DNA from: Nocardia tengchongensis
Lineage (GTDB): Bacteria > Actinomycetota > Actinomycetes > Mycobacteriales > Mycobacteriaceae
Direction of reading: 5' to 3'
Assembly (NCBI RefSeq): GCF_018362975.1
Contig: NZ_CP074371.1
Location: 868,001-932,000 of the forward strand
DNA length: 64,000 nt
Every line of letters begins with the position of its first letter. Within the stretch, counting starts at the first letter, position 1. The notes beneath the pieces are model-generated. The model saw only the letters and a list, made by a program, of their open reading frames with translations. It did no database searches and was not told the DNA's origin. Below, piece after piece: positions 9,699 to 18,708 of the stretch. A program made the translations under genes and the position numbers.

Positions 9699-10322
9699 AT
9701 GGCTATTCTCCCGATTCGCATTGTCGGCGACCCGGTTCTGCACCGCCCGACCACTCCGGTCACGCGGACACCGGAAGAGCTGGCGCAGCTGATCGCGGAC
9801 ATGTACGAGACGATGGACGCCGCGCACGGGGTCGGCTTGGCCGCCAATCAGGTGATCATCGAGGACGAGGACGAGGCGTCGCCGCGCATCTTCGTCTACG
9901 ACTGCCCCGACGAGACCGCGGACGGCAAGACCGTCCGCCGCCGCGGCTGCGTGATCAATCCGGTGCTGACCACCTCCGAGATCCCGGAGTCCATGCCGGA
10001 TCCCGACGATGACGACGAGGGCTGCCTGTCGGTCCCGGGCGAGCAGTTCCCGACCGGTCGCGCCGACTGGGCCCAGGTCACCGGCACCGACGAGCGCGGC
10101 GAACCGGTCGAGCTGGAGGGCCACGGCTTCTTCGCCCGCATGCTCCAGCACGAGACCGGGCACCTGGACGGCTTCCTGTACGTGGACGTGCTGATCGGCC
10201 GCAATGCCCGCGCCGCCAAGAAGTCCATCAAGCGAAACGGCTGGGGCAAGCCGGGTTTGAGCTGGGTCCCGGGCACCGTGCCGGACCCCTTCGGACACGA
10301 CGACGACGATCTCGACGACTGA
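9699..10322 (+). CDS. def: Peptide deformylase
   Basis: 207 residues. Removes the formyl group from the starting methionine of new proteins. The three metal-site motifs are in order: GVGLAANQ (44-51), EGCLS (107-111, metal-binding Cys) and HETGH (151-155, the two metal His; Thr-Gly in place of the commoner Val/Phe-Asp is usual for actinobacterial members). An acidic insertion (about 96-106, rich in Asp) precedes EGCLS. Followed after 6 bases by a GNAT gene and then xthA, matching Rv0429c-Rv0427c. Confidence 0.95.
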   Translation: MAILPIRIVGDPVLHRPTTPVTRTPEELAQLIADMYETMDAAHGVGLAANQVIIEDEDEASPRIFVYDCPDETADGKTVRRRGCVINPVLTTSEIPESMPDPDDDDEGCLSVPGEQFPTGRADWAQVTGTDERGEPVELEGHGFFARMLQHETGHLDGFLYVDVLIGRNARAAKKSIKRNGWGKPGLSWVPGTVPDPFGHDDDDLDD

Positions 10323-10328
10323 TCGGGT

Positions 10329-11279
10329 ATGACCGCTTCCGAACTCCCGCCGATCGGTAAGCGGGTGGTGGTTCGATACCGCCTGCCCGCGGGTTATCCA
10401 CAACCGCTGACGGACGTGATCGGTGAACTCACCGCGACCGACCCGCTGACCGTGCGCACCGCCGACGGCCAGGTGGTGTCGATCGCCTGGGAAGAGGTGG
10501 TGGCCTGGAAGCCGCTCGGGCCCCGGCCCATTCGGACCAGTGAGATCCGCTCGCTGGAGGCAGCGGCCGCCGACGGCTGGCCGGGTCTGATGCGGTCCTG
10601 GATCGACGGCTGGCTGCTGCGTGCCGGGGACGGCTACACCTATCGCGCGAATTCCGCGGTGCCGCTGGGCGGTACGGACGGCCCGGCGTCGCTGAACACC
10701 GACACGCTGCGCCGGATCGGCGAGTGGTACACCGCGCACGGCCTGCCGTTGCAGCTGCAACTGCCCGACCGGCTGGCGTCCGCGCCCGCGGAGTGGCGGC
10801 GCTGGCACGAAACCCAGGTGCTGGCCGTCGATATCGAGACGATGGCGCTGCCGTCGGGCCCGTCGATGGTGCGGTTCACGCCCGAACCCGACGGGGCCTG
10901 GTTGTCCATGCACCGGCATCGCGGCGGCGATACCGATGTCGGGTCGACGCCGGTGGTGGATGTGCTGACCGCGGTCCGCGACGGCGAAGTCGTCTTCGCC
11001 ACACTGGGTTTGCCCGCGCCGATCGCGATCGGCCGCGCGGCGGTGACCACGGCTCCGGACGGCCGCCGCTGGGTGGGCCTGACCTGTGTGGCGGTGGCGT
11101 CGGGGCATCGGCGGCACGGGCTGGGCGCGCTGGTGTGCGCGGAGATGATCCGCTGGGGCCGCACCCACGGGGCCACGCACGCCTACGTGCAGGTGTCGGA
11201 CGACAATGAGGCCGCGCTGGCGTTGTACCAGGAGATGGGTTTCGTCGAGCACCACCGTTACCGGTACACCGCGCCCTGA
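10329..11279 (+). CDS. GNAT-family N-acetyltransferase, Rv0428c-like
   Basis: 316 residues in two parts. The first 70 residues resemble a small beta-barrel domain (VVVRYRLPAG, then a segment ending in WEEVVAWKPL). The C-terminal half is a GNAT fold with the acetyl-CoA loop HRRHGLGALV and the closing NEAALALYQEMGF. The substrate is unknown. It lies 6 bases after def, and its stop overlaps an ATG in the leader of xthA (TGATG), so def, this gene and xthA are very likely cotranscribed. Confidence 0.88.
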   Translation: MTASELPPIGKRVVVRYRLPAGYPQPLTDVIGELTATDPLTVRTADGQVVSIAWEEVVAWKPLGPRPIRTSEIRSLEAAAADGWPGLMRSWIDGWLLRAGDGYTYRANSAVPLGGTDGPASLNTDTLRRIGEWYTAHGLPLQLQLPDRLASAPAEWRRWHETQVLAVDIETMALPSGPSMVRFTPEPDGAWLSMHRHRGGDTDVGSTPVVDVLTAVRDGEVVFATLGLPAPIAIGRAAVTTAPDGRRWVGLTCVAVASGHRRHGLGALVCAEMIRWGRTHGATHAYVQVSDDNEAALALYQEMGFVEHHRYRYTAP

Positions 11280-11329
11280 TGGCGCGCGCGCCGCTTTCGA
11301 AAGACACTAGTTCTGAAAGGTTTACCGCC

Positions 11330-12145
11330 GTGCGTATCGCGACCTGGAATGTGAACTCGATCCGCACCCGGCAGGATCGGGTGCTGGCGTGGCTGGATCG
11401 CGCCGATATCGACGTGCTGGCCATGCAGGAAACCAAGTGCAAGGACGAGCAGTTCCCGTTCGAGGCGTTCGAGGCGGCCGGGTACGAGGTCGCGCATATC
11501 GGCCTGAACCAGTGGAACGGCGTGGCCATCGCCTCCCGGGTGGGCCTGGACGATGTCGAGATCCACTTCCCGGATCAGCCCGGATTCGACAAGGACGCCG
11601 GCGAGTCCCTGCTCAGCACCCCCGTGGTGGAGGCCCGTGCGATCGGCGCGACCTGCGGCGGTGTGCGGGTGTGGAGCCTGTACGTGCCCAACGGCCGCGC
11701 GCTGGACGACCCGCACTACGCCTACAAGCTGGAGTGGCTGGAGCAGCTGCGGGTCGCGGGCGGCAAGTGGCTGTCGGAGGACCCGGAGGCGCAGATCGCG
11801 CTGGTGGGCGACTGGAACATCGCCCCGACCGACCTGGACGTGTGGTCGCCGGAGTTCTTCGAGGGCAAGACCCACGTCTCCGAACGGGAACGCGACGCCT
11901 TCGACGCGTTCGGCGAGACCGGCTTCACCGATGTGATGCGGCCGTTCCACCCCGGTCCAGGCGTCTACACCTATTGGGATTACACGCAGCTGCGCTTCCC
12001 CCGTAAGGAGGGCATGCGCATCGACTACATCCTGGCCTCCCCCGCCCTGGCGGCCCGCGTCACCGAGGCGAACGTGGACCGGGAGGAGCGAAAGGGCAAG
12101 GGCGCCAGCGATCACGCGCCCGTGACGGCGGTGCTCGCCGACTAG
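11330..12145 (+). CDS. xthA: Exodeoxyribonuclease III
   Basis: 271 residues. Base-excision repair nuclease acting at abasic sites and 3' blocked ends. Family blocks are present in order: ATWNVNSIRTR at the start, QETKCKDEQF with the metal Glu, LYVPNGR, GDWNIAPTDLDV and the C-terminal SDHAPV with the catalytic Asp-His. GTG at 11330 is preferred because it gives the usual N-terminus (MRIATWNVNS) and follows GAAAGG with 9 bases spacing. An in-frame ATG at 11279 would add 17 residues overlapping the upstream gene's stop. Confidence 0.93.
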   Translation: MRIATWNVNSIRTRQDRVLAWLDRADIDVLAMQETKCKDEQFPFEAFEAAGYEVAHIGLNQWNGVAIASRVGLDDVEIHFPDQPGFDKDAGESLLSTPVVEARAIGATCGGVRVWSLYVPNGRALDDPHYAYKLEWLEQLRVAGGKWLSEDPEAQIALVGDWNIAPTDLDVWSPEFFEGKTHVSERERDAFDAFGETGFTDVMRPFHPGPGVYTYWDYTQLRFPRKEGMRIDYILASPALAARVTEANVDREERKGKGASDHAPVTAVLAD

Positions 12146-12161
12146 TGCGGGCGAGGCCCGG

Positions 12162-12800
12162 CTAGACCGGCCGGGCCTTGATGGCGTCGCGGGAGATGAA
12201 CACGTCGTAGCTGCCGGCGATGGCGATGACCGCGTTGCCGTTGGCCGAGCGCACGAAAGGCCTGGTGTACCAGGTCTTGTCCTTCATGTCCTGGAAGAAG
12301 TCGGCGTCGCTGCCGTTGAGGAAGATCTGGTTCTGTTTGGTGGCGATGCCGTCGAGGCGCTGCCCGTAGAGCCGGGTCACCTTGTATCCGGCATTGAAGC
12401 CGAGGGCGTTCACCCACGCCTCGAGTTCCACGATATTGGCTTGCAGCACCCACATGTCGCCCTCGACCTGGTAGGTCTTGTGCTGGTCGCCGTGGTCCTT
12501 GTCGCCGTAGAGGGTGAGGTCCACGTTGAGCATGTGTTCTTGCCCCGCAACGGGTTTGGCCTCGATGTGCGCGGCCTTCACTTCGCCGGTGAGGCCGAGG
12601 AAGGCCTGCAGCAGCGTGGTGATCCACAGGATCACGACCGCGACGAGCACCAGGCCCATCGCGCCCATGCCGCGTCCGACCAGCACCCGCCAGCCGACCT
12701 TGCGCGCTTTCAATACCGCCGTGACCAGCAATCCGATGGCCGCGATGCCCAGCACCAACAGCACCATCTGGATCCAGCCGAAGGAAACCGGGAAGACCAT
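12162..12800 (-). CDS. Small membrane-anchored protein of unknown function
   Basis: 212 residues from the ATG at 12800. Two hydrophobic segments (about 5-30 and 40-65) with a basic loop between them are followed by a soluble domain of about 140 residues, probably outside the membrane, containing the block TKQNQIFLNGSDADFFQDMK. I do not recognise the domain. A GTG at 12824 is a possible earlier start; neither has a strong ribosome site. The open frame reaches 12938 but then overlaps the terminator of the next gene. It is convergent with xthA (16 bases) and codirectional with the dehydrogenase upstream, though separated from it by a terminator. Confidence 0.7.
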   Translation of the reverse strand: MVFPVSFGWIQMVLLVLGIAAIGLLVTAVLKARKVGWRVLVGRGMGAMGLVLVAVVILWITTLLQAFLGLTGEVKAAHIEAKPVAGQEHMLNVDLTLYGDKDHGDQHKTYQVEGDMWVLQANIVELEAWVNALGFNAGYKVTRLYGQRLDGIATKQNQIFLNGSDADFFQDMKDKTWYTRPFVRSANGNAVIAIAGSYDVFISRDAIKARPV

Positions 12801-12922
12801 GTCGTAGTTGTACCCGCTGGGCACGACACGTATCGGTGGGTCGGAAATGAAGTGTGCGTGTCCTATCGGTGAGTCTCGGCTCGCCGATCGGACACACCTT
12901 CGAGGTGTGTCCCCCGACGAAT

Positions 12923-12953
12923 CCGGCCCCCGCACCACGGGTGCGGGGGCCGG
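12923..12953 (-). terminator. Intrinsic terminator of the FadE5-like gene
   Basis: CCGGCCCCCGCAC (12923-12935) and GTGCGGGGGCCGG (12941-12953) form a perfect 13-bp stem with a 5-base loop, 16 bases after the stop at 12969. Confidence 0.8.
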
Positions 12954-12968
12954 GAGATGCAGCGGGAG

Positions 12969-14795
12969 TTAGAAAGCCGCTTCGTCGAGCTTCATGATGT
13001 CGTTGTCGAGGTTCTCGATGACCGCGCGCGAGGCGCTGAGCAGCGGCAGCTTGTTCTTGGCGAACCAGGAACCGACGCCGACCTTGCCGGTGTAGAAGGT
13101 CTTGTCCTTCTCCGCGGCGCCCGCGTCCAGCGCCGCCTGGGCGATGGCGGCGTGCTCGAGTAGTCGCCACGCGATGACGAGATCGCCTACGGCGTACAGG
13201 AATCGGACCGAGCCGAGGCCGACCTTGTAGAGCTCGTCGACCTGCTGCTGCGACGCCATCAGGTAGCCGGTGAGCGCGGCCGCCATGGCCTGCACGTCGG
13301 CCAGGGCCGCGCCGAGCAGTCCGCGCTCGACCTTGAACTGGTCGGGGCCGCCGTCGACGAACTTCTGGATCAGGCCCGCGACGTGGCCGAGGGCGACGCC
13401 CTTGTCACGAATGATCTTGCGGAAGAAGAAGTCCTGCGCCTGGATGGCGGTGGTGCCCTCGTACAGGGAGTCGATCTTGCAGTCGCGGATGTACTGCTCG
13501 ATCGGGTAGTCCTGCAGGTAGCCGGAGCCGCCCAGGGTCTGCAGCGATTCGGTCAGCGACTCGTAGGCGCGGTCGGAGCCGCAGCCCTTGACCAGTGGCA
13601 GCAGCAGGTCGTTGACCCGCTCGGCCAGTTCGGCGTCGACACCGTAATTGGCCTGCGCCACATCGGCGTTCTGGTAGGAGGCGCAGTACATGTAGAGCGC
13701 GCGCAGACCCTCCGCGTACCCCTTCTGGGTGGCCAGCGAGCGGCGCACGTCCGGGTGGTGGGTGATGGTGACGCGCGGGGCGGCCTTGTCGGTCATCTGG
13801 GTCAGGTCGGCGCCCTGGACGCGCTGCTTGGCGTACTCGAGGGCGTTGAGGTAACCGGTGGACAGCGCGCCGGTGGCCTTGGTGCCCACCATCATCCGCG
13901 CGTTCTCGATGACCTTGAACATCTGGGCGATGCCGTTGTGCACGCCGCCGACCAGGTAGCCGACGGCCGGGATGTCGCCGCCGAAGGTGATCTCACAGGT
14001 GGGCGAGGACTTGATGCCCATCTTGTGCTCGACGCCGGTGACCAGCGCGCCGTTCTTGGCGCCGATCTCCATGGTCTCGGAGTCGAACAGGAAGCGCGGC
14101 ACCATGAACAGCGACAGGCCCTTGGTGCCGGGTCCGGCGCCTTCGGGGCGGGCCAGCACCAGGTGGAAGATGTTGTCGGCGGTGTCGCCGACGTCGCCGC
14201 CGGAGATGAAGCGCTTCACGCCGTCGATGTGCCAGGTGCCGTCGGGCTGTTCGACGGCCTTGGTGCGGCCCATGCCGACGTCGGAGCCGGCGTCGGGCTC
14301 GGTGAGCACCATGGTGCCGCCCCAGCGGTTCTCCCACGCGTGCGCGGCCCAGCGCTGCTGCTCCTCGGTGCCCTCGTCGAAGAGCACCTTGTGCATGAGC
14401 GGGCCCATGTTGAAGAAGGAGGCCGCGTTGTTGGCGGCGACCAGCATTTCCTGGATGGACCAGATGAGGGCGTTGGGGGCGGGCACGCCGCCCATCTCCT
14501 CGGCCATGCCCAGGCCGGAGTAGCCGGCCTCGTTGACCGCGGCGACGGTCTTCTTCAGCGATTCGGGCACCGTGATGGTGTGCTGCTCGGGGAGGAACTC
14601 GACCGGGTTGCGGTCGGCGTCGGCGAAGGAGTCGGCGACCGGCCCTTCGGCGAGGCGCTTGGCCTCGGCGAGCATCTCTCGTGCGGTGTCGGCGTCGAGG
14701 TCGCCGTAGGCGCCCCCGTCCAGCAGTTCCCCGATCCCCAGTACTTCGAACAAGTTGAACTCGATGTCTCGCAGGTTCGCCTTGTAGTGGGACAC
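12969..14795 (-). CDS. Acyl-CoA dehydrogenase, FadE5-like
   Basis: 608 residues, longer than usual acyl-CoA dehydrogenases and close to FadE5 of M. tuberculosis (about 611). First step of beta-oxidation: FAD-dependent desaturation of acyl-CoA. Seen: an N-terminal [19 protein letters not shown] segment typical of this subfamily, the flavin/substrate block [20 protein letters not shown], and the catalytic Glu in [13 protein letters not shown], then a C-terminal extension. GTG at 14795 is chosen over an upstream ATG because GAGGAGG lies 7 bases before it and the N-terminus then matches the family. Transcribed alone; see the palindrome at 14879. Confidence 0.92.
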   Translation of the reverse strand: MSHYKANLRDIEFNLFEVLGIGELLDGGAYGDLDADTAREMLAEAKRLAEGPVADSFADADRNPVEFLPEQHTITVPESLKKTVAAVNEAGYSGLGMAEEMGGVPAPNALIWSIQEMLVAANNAASFFNMGPLMHKVLFDEGTEEQQRWAAHAWENRWGGTMVLTEPDAGSDVGMGRTKAVEQPDGTWHIDGVKRFISGGDVGDTADNIFHLVLARPEGAGPGTKGLSLFMVPRFLFDSETMEIGAKNGALVTGVEHKMGIKSSPTCEITFGGDIPAVGYLVGGVHNGIAQMFKVIENARMMVGTKATGALSTGYLNALEYAKQRVQGADLTQMTDKAAPRVTITHHPDVRRSLATQKGYAEGLRALYMYCASYQNADVAQANYGVDAELAERVNDLLLPLVKGCGSDRAYESLTESLQTLGGSGYLQDYPIEQYIRDCKIDSLYEGTTAIQAQDFFFRKIIRDKGVALGHVAGLIQKFVDGGPDQFKVERGLLGAALADVQAMAAALTGYLMASQQQVDELYKVGLGSVRFLYAVGDLVIAWRLLEHAAIAQAALDAGAAEKDKTFYTGKVGVGSWFAKNKLPLLSASRAVIENLDNDIMKLDEAAF

Positions 14796-14878
14796 GGAAG
14801 GGCCTCCTCGGATGAAGTTTCGACGCATGCTGGGCGATCAAGATCTGGGATCAAGCCGAAGGCTGCCGTACGCCTGTC

Positions 14879-14892
14879 CGGTTACGCAACCG
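14879..14892. promoter_or_regulatory. Palindrome upstream of the FadE5-like gene, possible operator
   Basis: CGGTT-ACGC-AACCG is a perfect inverted repeat 84 bases upstream of the FadE5-like start and inside its promoter region. The size fits a TetR-type operator; the regulator is unknown. Confidence 0.4.
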
Positions 14893-14909
14893 TAGGCAGA
14901 CCTCTTAAC

Positions 14910-14935
14910 CCGCCGGGTCTCGTCCGACCCGGCGG
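14910..14935 (-). terminator. Terminator of the MpaB-family gene
   Basis: CCGCCGGGTC (14910-14919) pairs perfectly with GACCCGGCGG (14926-14935), loop of 6, 25 bases beyond the stop at 14960. Confidence 0.7.
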
Positions 14936-14959
14936 AATGCCGAAAAGTTAACCGCGCCG

Positions 14960-15913
14960 TTATGCGCTCGAGCTGGACTTGCGACCGTATAGCGCCTTGG
15001 CCTGCTGCGGAGTCACGGTGACGGGATTCACGGGAACCCCGGCTCGCATATGCTCCGCCAGAAGCCGACCGGTCATCTGACCAATTCCATGGCGGGCGAC
15101 CGCCAGCTTCAGCCGATCGCTCTTCAGCGCGGACATGGCCGCACGGACCGCCGGCGGGTAGGCGGCGTCGAGCACGGCCGCCTGATCGAAGCCGCCCGTG
15201 ACGCGCATCCACTCCGGGAGCGTGGCAATGGCTGCAGGCGCCACCAGACGGCTGCCCGCCCACAGCTTCATCCCCTTCTCACTCGGCGTGAAGAGCAGAT
15301 AGTGCATGCCCTGGCGGGCCCGCTCGGAGCTGCACAGCCGCGGCCGCACCTGCGCGAAGTAGTCCCGGACCTCGGCGCGCGAGGTCGGGACGTCGGACGG
15401 CTTGCAGGTCTGCAGTTCGGCCGCGATGACGCATTCGGCCCAGTACCGCCGTTCCTCCGCCGCGCTGAGCGGTCCCGGCCCGTACATCTCGTAGCACTTG
15501 AGCACCGAATGCCAGCCGGTGACGTGGATCCACAACTGGGAGTCGGGATTGTTGGCGCTGTAGCGGTTTCCGCTGATCGGCTCGATGCCGGTGGCCTTGG
15601 CGTGCACCCGCATCAGGTGTTCGGAGGCCTCGATCGCCATCCGGCTGTCGGCCACGGCCGCGATCAGGAAGTACGCGAAGGTGTGGTCGAGCCGCCCGCG
15701 CGGATCGCTGTAGATGCCGCCGACATCGGCGACGGCCGCGGTCAGATCCGGGTCGAAGTGCTCGAGGGTGACCGCGCGCTGGAATCCGATCAGCGCGGTC
15801 GGCGCGGTCCACACCTTCCAGGTCGGGGATCCCGGGCCGAAGAAGCCGTAGTCCACCTCGCGGATGGTGCGCGCGGGTGCGTCGAATTGCGGACGCGATG
15901 TCGTGGCCGTCAT
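14960..15913 (-). CDS. MpaB/rubber-oxygenase-family protein (DUF2236)
   Basis: 317 residues. The family contains Lcp rubber oxygenases and the fungal enzyme MpaB, which are heme or metal-linked oxygenases acting on long hydrophobic chains; the true substrate here is unknown. Family features seen are the N-terminal PTWKVWTAPTALIGFQRA block, a segment with His residues and RLDHTFAYFLIAAVADS, and the block NPDSQLWIHVTGWHSVLK. No signal peptide, so it is probably cytoplasmic or peripheral. It lies 36 bases after the long acyl-CoA dehydrogenase and is probably cotranscribed with it, which points to oxidation of a lipid or isoprenoid. Confidence 0.85.
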   Translation of the reverse strand: MTATTSRPQFDAPARTIREVDYGFFGPGSPTWKVWTAPTALIGFQRAVTLEHFDPDLTAAVADVGGIYSDPRGRLDHTFAYFLIAAVADSRMAIEASEHLMRVHAKATGIEPISGNRYSANNPDSQLWIHVTGWHSVLKCYEMYGPGPLSAAEERRYWAECVIAAELQTCKPSDVPTSRAEVRDYFAQVRPRLCSSERARQGMHYLLFTPSEKGMKLWAGSRLVAPAAIATLPEWMRVTGGFDQAAVLDAAYPPAVRAAMSALKSDRLKLAVARHGIGQMTGRLLAEHMRAGVPVNPVTVTPQQAKALYGRKSSSSA

Positions 15914-15949
15914 CGTTGCTGCTCCTTTGCAGTATCGGTGCGGTGTCGG

Positions 15950-17869
15950 TCAGGGGTTCATCTCGTAGGTGCCGGCCAGCGCCCGGACATGCGTGAGCAC
16001 GTTCTCGAAGCGGGCCGGGTCGGCGGCCGGGCGGCGCACCAGATCCAGAGCGCGGACCTGCTGGGCCTTGGTGGCGGAAGGCTTGGTGTGCAGGGTCAGC
16101 GCGTGCTTGGAGAACTCGCGCACGAAAAGATCGAAGAGCTGGTCCAGTACGGCTTCGTCGGCGCCGGCGATCTCGGCCTGCTCGAGGATGAGCTGGGCGT
16201 AGGGCAGCGTGGTGAACAGCTCGCCCAGGCCGAAGAGGAAGTCGACGTCCTGCCGCTGTTCGGCGGTCGGGGTGGCGGCGGCCAGCAGGGTCTGCAGGGC
16301 GAGAGCCTGTTCCAGGAAGATCGCGACATTCGGGATGTGCGCGAACTTCTCGAAGACCGGACGCCAATCGGCGAAGCGGATCTTGCCCAGGCCACTGCTC
16401 GGGCCCTGCCGGAACAGGAATTCGTCGTCGGCGGGATCACGGCGGGTGGGCACGGGAGCGTGTGCGGCACGGGCGAATTCGGTCTTCAGTGCGGGCACGG
16501 CCTTGGCGGCGGGACCGGTGGCGTGGCGGCTGGTCCAGCTCAGCGCGCCGGACACCGCGCGCACCGCGCCCTTGGGAGCGACGCCCGCGCCGGGCAGGTA
16601 GCGCAGCGCGGCCAGACCCGCGTCGGCGGGATGGAACATGTAGTTGGGCATGAACTTCAGCGACAACGCCATGTTCACGTGGACGGTGCCCTCGAGCCGC
16701 GGCAGGCCGAACATGCCGACCATGGCCATCGGGAAGTACATGTCGTTCTCGAAGCCGCGCGCGGCGATCACGTCGGCGAGGTCCTCGTACAGCTTCTGGC
16801 CGTGCCTGGTGACCGACATCTTCTCGATGGCGTTGAACAGCAGGTAGCGGCGGTCGTGCTCGTCGGCGGAGCGCATGTAGTCGATGGCGCGCTCGCTGTA
16901 GAGCTTCATGCCGATCAGGCGCGCGTAGCTGTCCGCGAGCAGCGACCGCACCTGCGGGAACTCGGTCACGCGGTGCCCGAACAGGATTCGGTTGTGGGCG
17001 TGGGTGACGGCTTCGAACATGGCGTGCTCGCAGGCGCCGACCGCACCGAAGCCGAGGTTGAACTTGCCGACATTGACGGTGTTCATGGCGGCGTCGAAGG
17101 CGGCGCGGCCGGTGTGCAGGATGTCGGACTCCGCGACCGGGTACCCGTCGAGATCGAAAGCGGCGACGTACATCTGGGAGTCGACGACGTTCTTGCGCAG
17201 TTTGTAGTTCTTGTGCCGGGAGTCGGCGGCGAAGAACAGGTAGCCGGAGTACTCCTCGTCGGTCATCTTCCGCAGGAAGTCGGCGGAGTCGATGATCGGC
17301 TTGTCGGCGCGGCGGCCGAAGACCGACACCATGCCCGCGAGATTGCCGTTGCCGATGTAGTACTTGCCGCCGGTCGCGGTGTAGCCGCCGCGCGCGTCGG
17401 GCTCGAGCACCATGTCGGTGGAGTAGATGTCGGCGCCGTGCTCCTGTTCGGAGAGACCGAACGCGAAGATCTCGCCCGATTCGAGCAGGGCGGCGGCGCG
17501 GGACTTGGCTTCCTGGTTGGCGCTCTGCCAGATCGGGCCCAGGCCCAGGATCGTCACCTGCCAGACATACCAGTACTGCATGCCGTAGAAGCCGAGGATC
17601 TTGCTCATCATGGCGATGCGCGCGGTGTCCCAGCGCTTGTTCAAGTCGCCGCCGGCTTGCGCGGCCGGGGTCAGGAAGGTCGCGAAGACGCGTTCGCGCT
17701 TGCTGAAGTCGAGGAAGTCGGCGTACCAGATCCGGTCCCGGCTCTCGGCCAGCAGCCGGGTTTTGCCGAAGGTCTCGAAGTAGTCGACGGTGGCGCGCAG
17801 CAGCCGCCGGGTCTCGGCGTCGAATTCGGTGAATTCGCAGGTCTTCGGGTTGAACAGGGTCTGGCTCAT
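15950..17869 (-). CDS. Long acyl-CoA dehydrogenase/oxidase-like flavoprotein
   Basis: 639 residues with the acyl-CoA dehydrogenase order: helical N-terminal half, a beta domain around YYIGNGNLAGMVSVFGRRAD and EQEHGADIYSTDM (the flavin/substrate region), then a long C-terminal helical half. The size and the segment LGFGAVGACEHAMFEAVTHA are nearer to acyl-CoA oxidase-like members than to classic FadE proteins. Substrate unknown. Divergent from a TetR gene 124 bases away, with a small inverted repeat between them; the MpaB-family gene follows. Confidence 0.85.
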   Translation of the reverse strand: MSQTLFNPKTCEFTEFDAETRRLLRATVDYFETFGKTRLLAESRDRIWYADFLDFSKRERVFATFLTPAAQAGGDLNKRWDTARIAMMSKILGFYGMQYWYVWQVTILGLGPIWQSANQEAKSRAAALLESGEIFAFGLSEQEHGADIYSTDMVLEPDARGGYTATGGKYYIGNGNLAGMVSVFGRRADKPIIDSADFLRKMTDEEYSGYLFFAADSRHKNYKLRKNVVDSQMYVAAFDLDGYPVAESDILHTGRAAFDAAMNTVNVGKFNLGFGAVGACEHAMFEAVTHAHNRILFGHRVTEFPQVRSLLADSYARLIGMKLYSERAIDYMRSADEHDRRYLLFNAIEKMSVTRHGQKLYEDLADVIAARGFENDMYFPMAMVGMFGLPRLEGTVHVNMALSLKFMPNYMFHPADAGLAALRYLPGAGVAPKGAVRAVSGALSWTSRHATGPAAKAVPALKTEFARAAHAPVPTRRDPADDEFLFRQGPSSGLGKIRFADWRPVFEKFAHIPNVAIFLEQALALQTLLAAATPTAEQRQDVDFLFGLGELFTTLPYAQLILEQAEIAGADEAVLDQLFDLFVREFSKHALTLHTKPSATKAQQVRALDLVRRPAADPARFENVLTHVRALAGTYEMNP

Positions 17870-17934
17870 CGGTCTTCGTCTCCTCCGGCCGGGGGCTCAC
17901 TCGGCTACGCCGGGTGGTTTCATTCGTGAATGTA

Positions 17935-17946
17935 GCATTTTTATGC
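17935..17946. promoter_or_regulatory. Small AT-rich inverted repeat between dehydrogenase and TetR genes
   Basis: GCAT-TTTT-ATGC, set in an AT-rich patch of the 124-base divergent intergenic region. Position suits an operator of the neighbouring TetR protein, but arms of four bases are weak evidence. Confidence 0.3.
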
Positions 17947-17993
17947 ACCGTTGTAGGAAGCGTTCTTCGGGACCGCTGCTATCGTCGGTGCGC

Positions 17994-18620
17994 ATGGGCA
18001 CCGATTCGGCGACGCGACCACGCCAGCGTGCGCGGCATCTGGGTCCGGAACGCCGTCGCCCGCAGGTCCTCGACACCGCGCTGGAGATCGCCGTCGCGGA
18101 CGGCATCGCGGCGGTGACCATCGCGGCGGTGGCCGACCGCATGAAGGTCACCCGCCCGGTCGTCTACGCCTGCTTCGCCGATCGGGTGGAGTTGCTCGAA
18201 GCGCTCATCCGGCGCGAGGAGGACTACCTGATCGAGGGCGTCCTGGAAACGCTGCCCCGCCGCCGGGTGGAGGCCGACGAGGCCGTGTTCGTGGAGGGCT
18301 TCCGCGCCCTGCTGCACACCGTGTCCCAGCGGCCCGACACCTGGCGGCTGCTGTACGGCAATCCCGATCCGGCCGTGGCGGATTCGTTCGGCAAGGGCCG
18401 GCTGCTGGCGGTGGAACGCTGCGCCCGGCGACTGCGCCCGACCCTGCTGGCCTGGGGCACCGTGGACGCCGAGCACAAACTTCCGGCCCTGGTCGAGTTG
18501 TGGGTGTCGGCCGGTGAGGGCGCGGTCCGCACGCTGCTGACCGAGCCGGGCGACTGGACTCCCGACACTCTCGGCGAGTTCGTCGGCGCGGCGGTCTACC
18601 GGGCCCTGCGCCACGCCTGA
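17994..18620 (+). CDS. TetR-family transcriptional regulator
   Basis: 208 residues. The N-terminal helix-turn-helix reads VTIAAVADRMKVTRPVVYAC with the usual FADRVELLEAL continuation; the rest is an all-helical ligand domain. Start ATG at 17994; a GTG two codons earlier is possible. It is divergent from the long acyl-CoA dehydrogenase/MpaB pair, so it most likely represses those genes and itself, with an acyl-CoA or similar lipid as inducer (inference from position). Confidence 0.85.
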   Translation: MGTDSATRPRQRARHLGPERRRPQVLDTALEIAVADGIAAVTIAAVADRMKVTRPVVYACFADRVELLEALIRREEDYLIEGVLETLPRRRVEADEAVFVEGFRALLHTVSQRPDTWRLLYGNPDPAVADSFGKGRLLAVERCARRLRPTLLAWGTVDAEHKLPALVELWVSAGEGAVRTLLTEPGDWTPDTLGEFVGAAVYRALRHA

Positions 18621-18635
18621 ACGGCCCCGCGCCAC

Positions 18636-18650
18636 GCCCGGAATCCGGGC
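18636..18650 (+). terminator. Short hairpin after the TetR gene
   Basis: GCCCGG-AAT-CCGGGC, 15 bases after the TetR stop; separates it from hmgA. Confidence 0.5.
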
Positions 18651-18662
18651 TGCACCGGCTAT

Positions 18663-18692
18663 CCGATGGCTACGATGGAAAGCGACCATCGG
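18663..18692. promoter_or_regulatory. Inverted repeat in the hmgA leader, possible operator
   Basis: CCGATGG (18663-18669) and CCATCGG (18686-18692) are exact inverted arms 16 bases apart; an extra CGATGG copy starts at 18673. The pair lies just before the GGGAGG ribosome site of hmgA. It could bind a regulator of tyrosine catabolism or form an RNA stem. Confidence 0.4.
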
Positions 18693-18708
18693 TCAGCGGG
18701 AGGACGCC

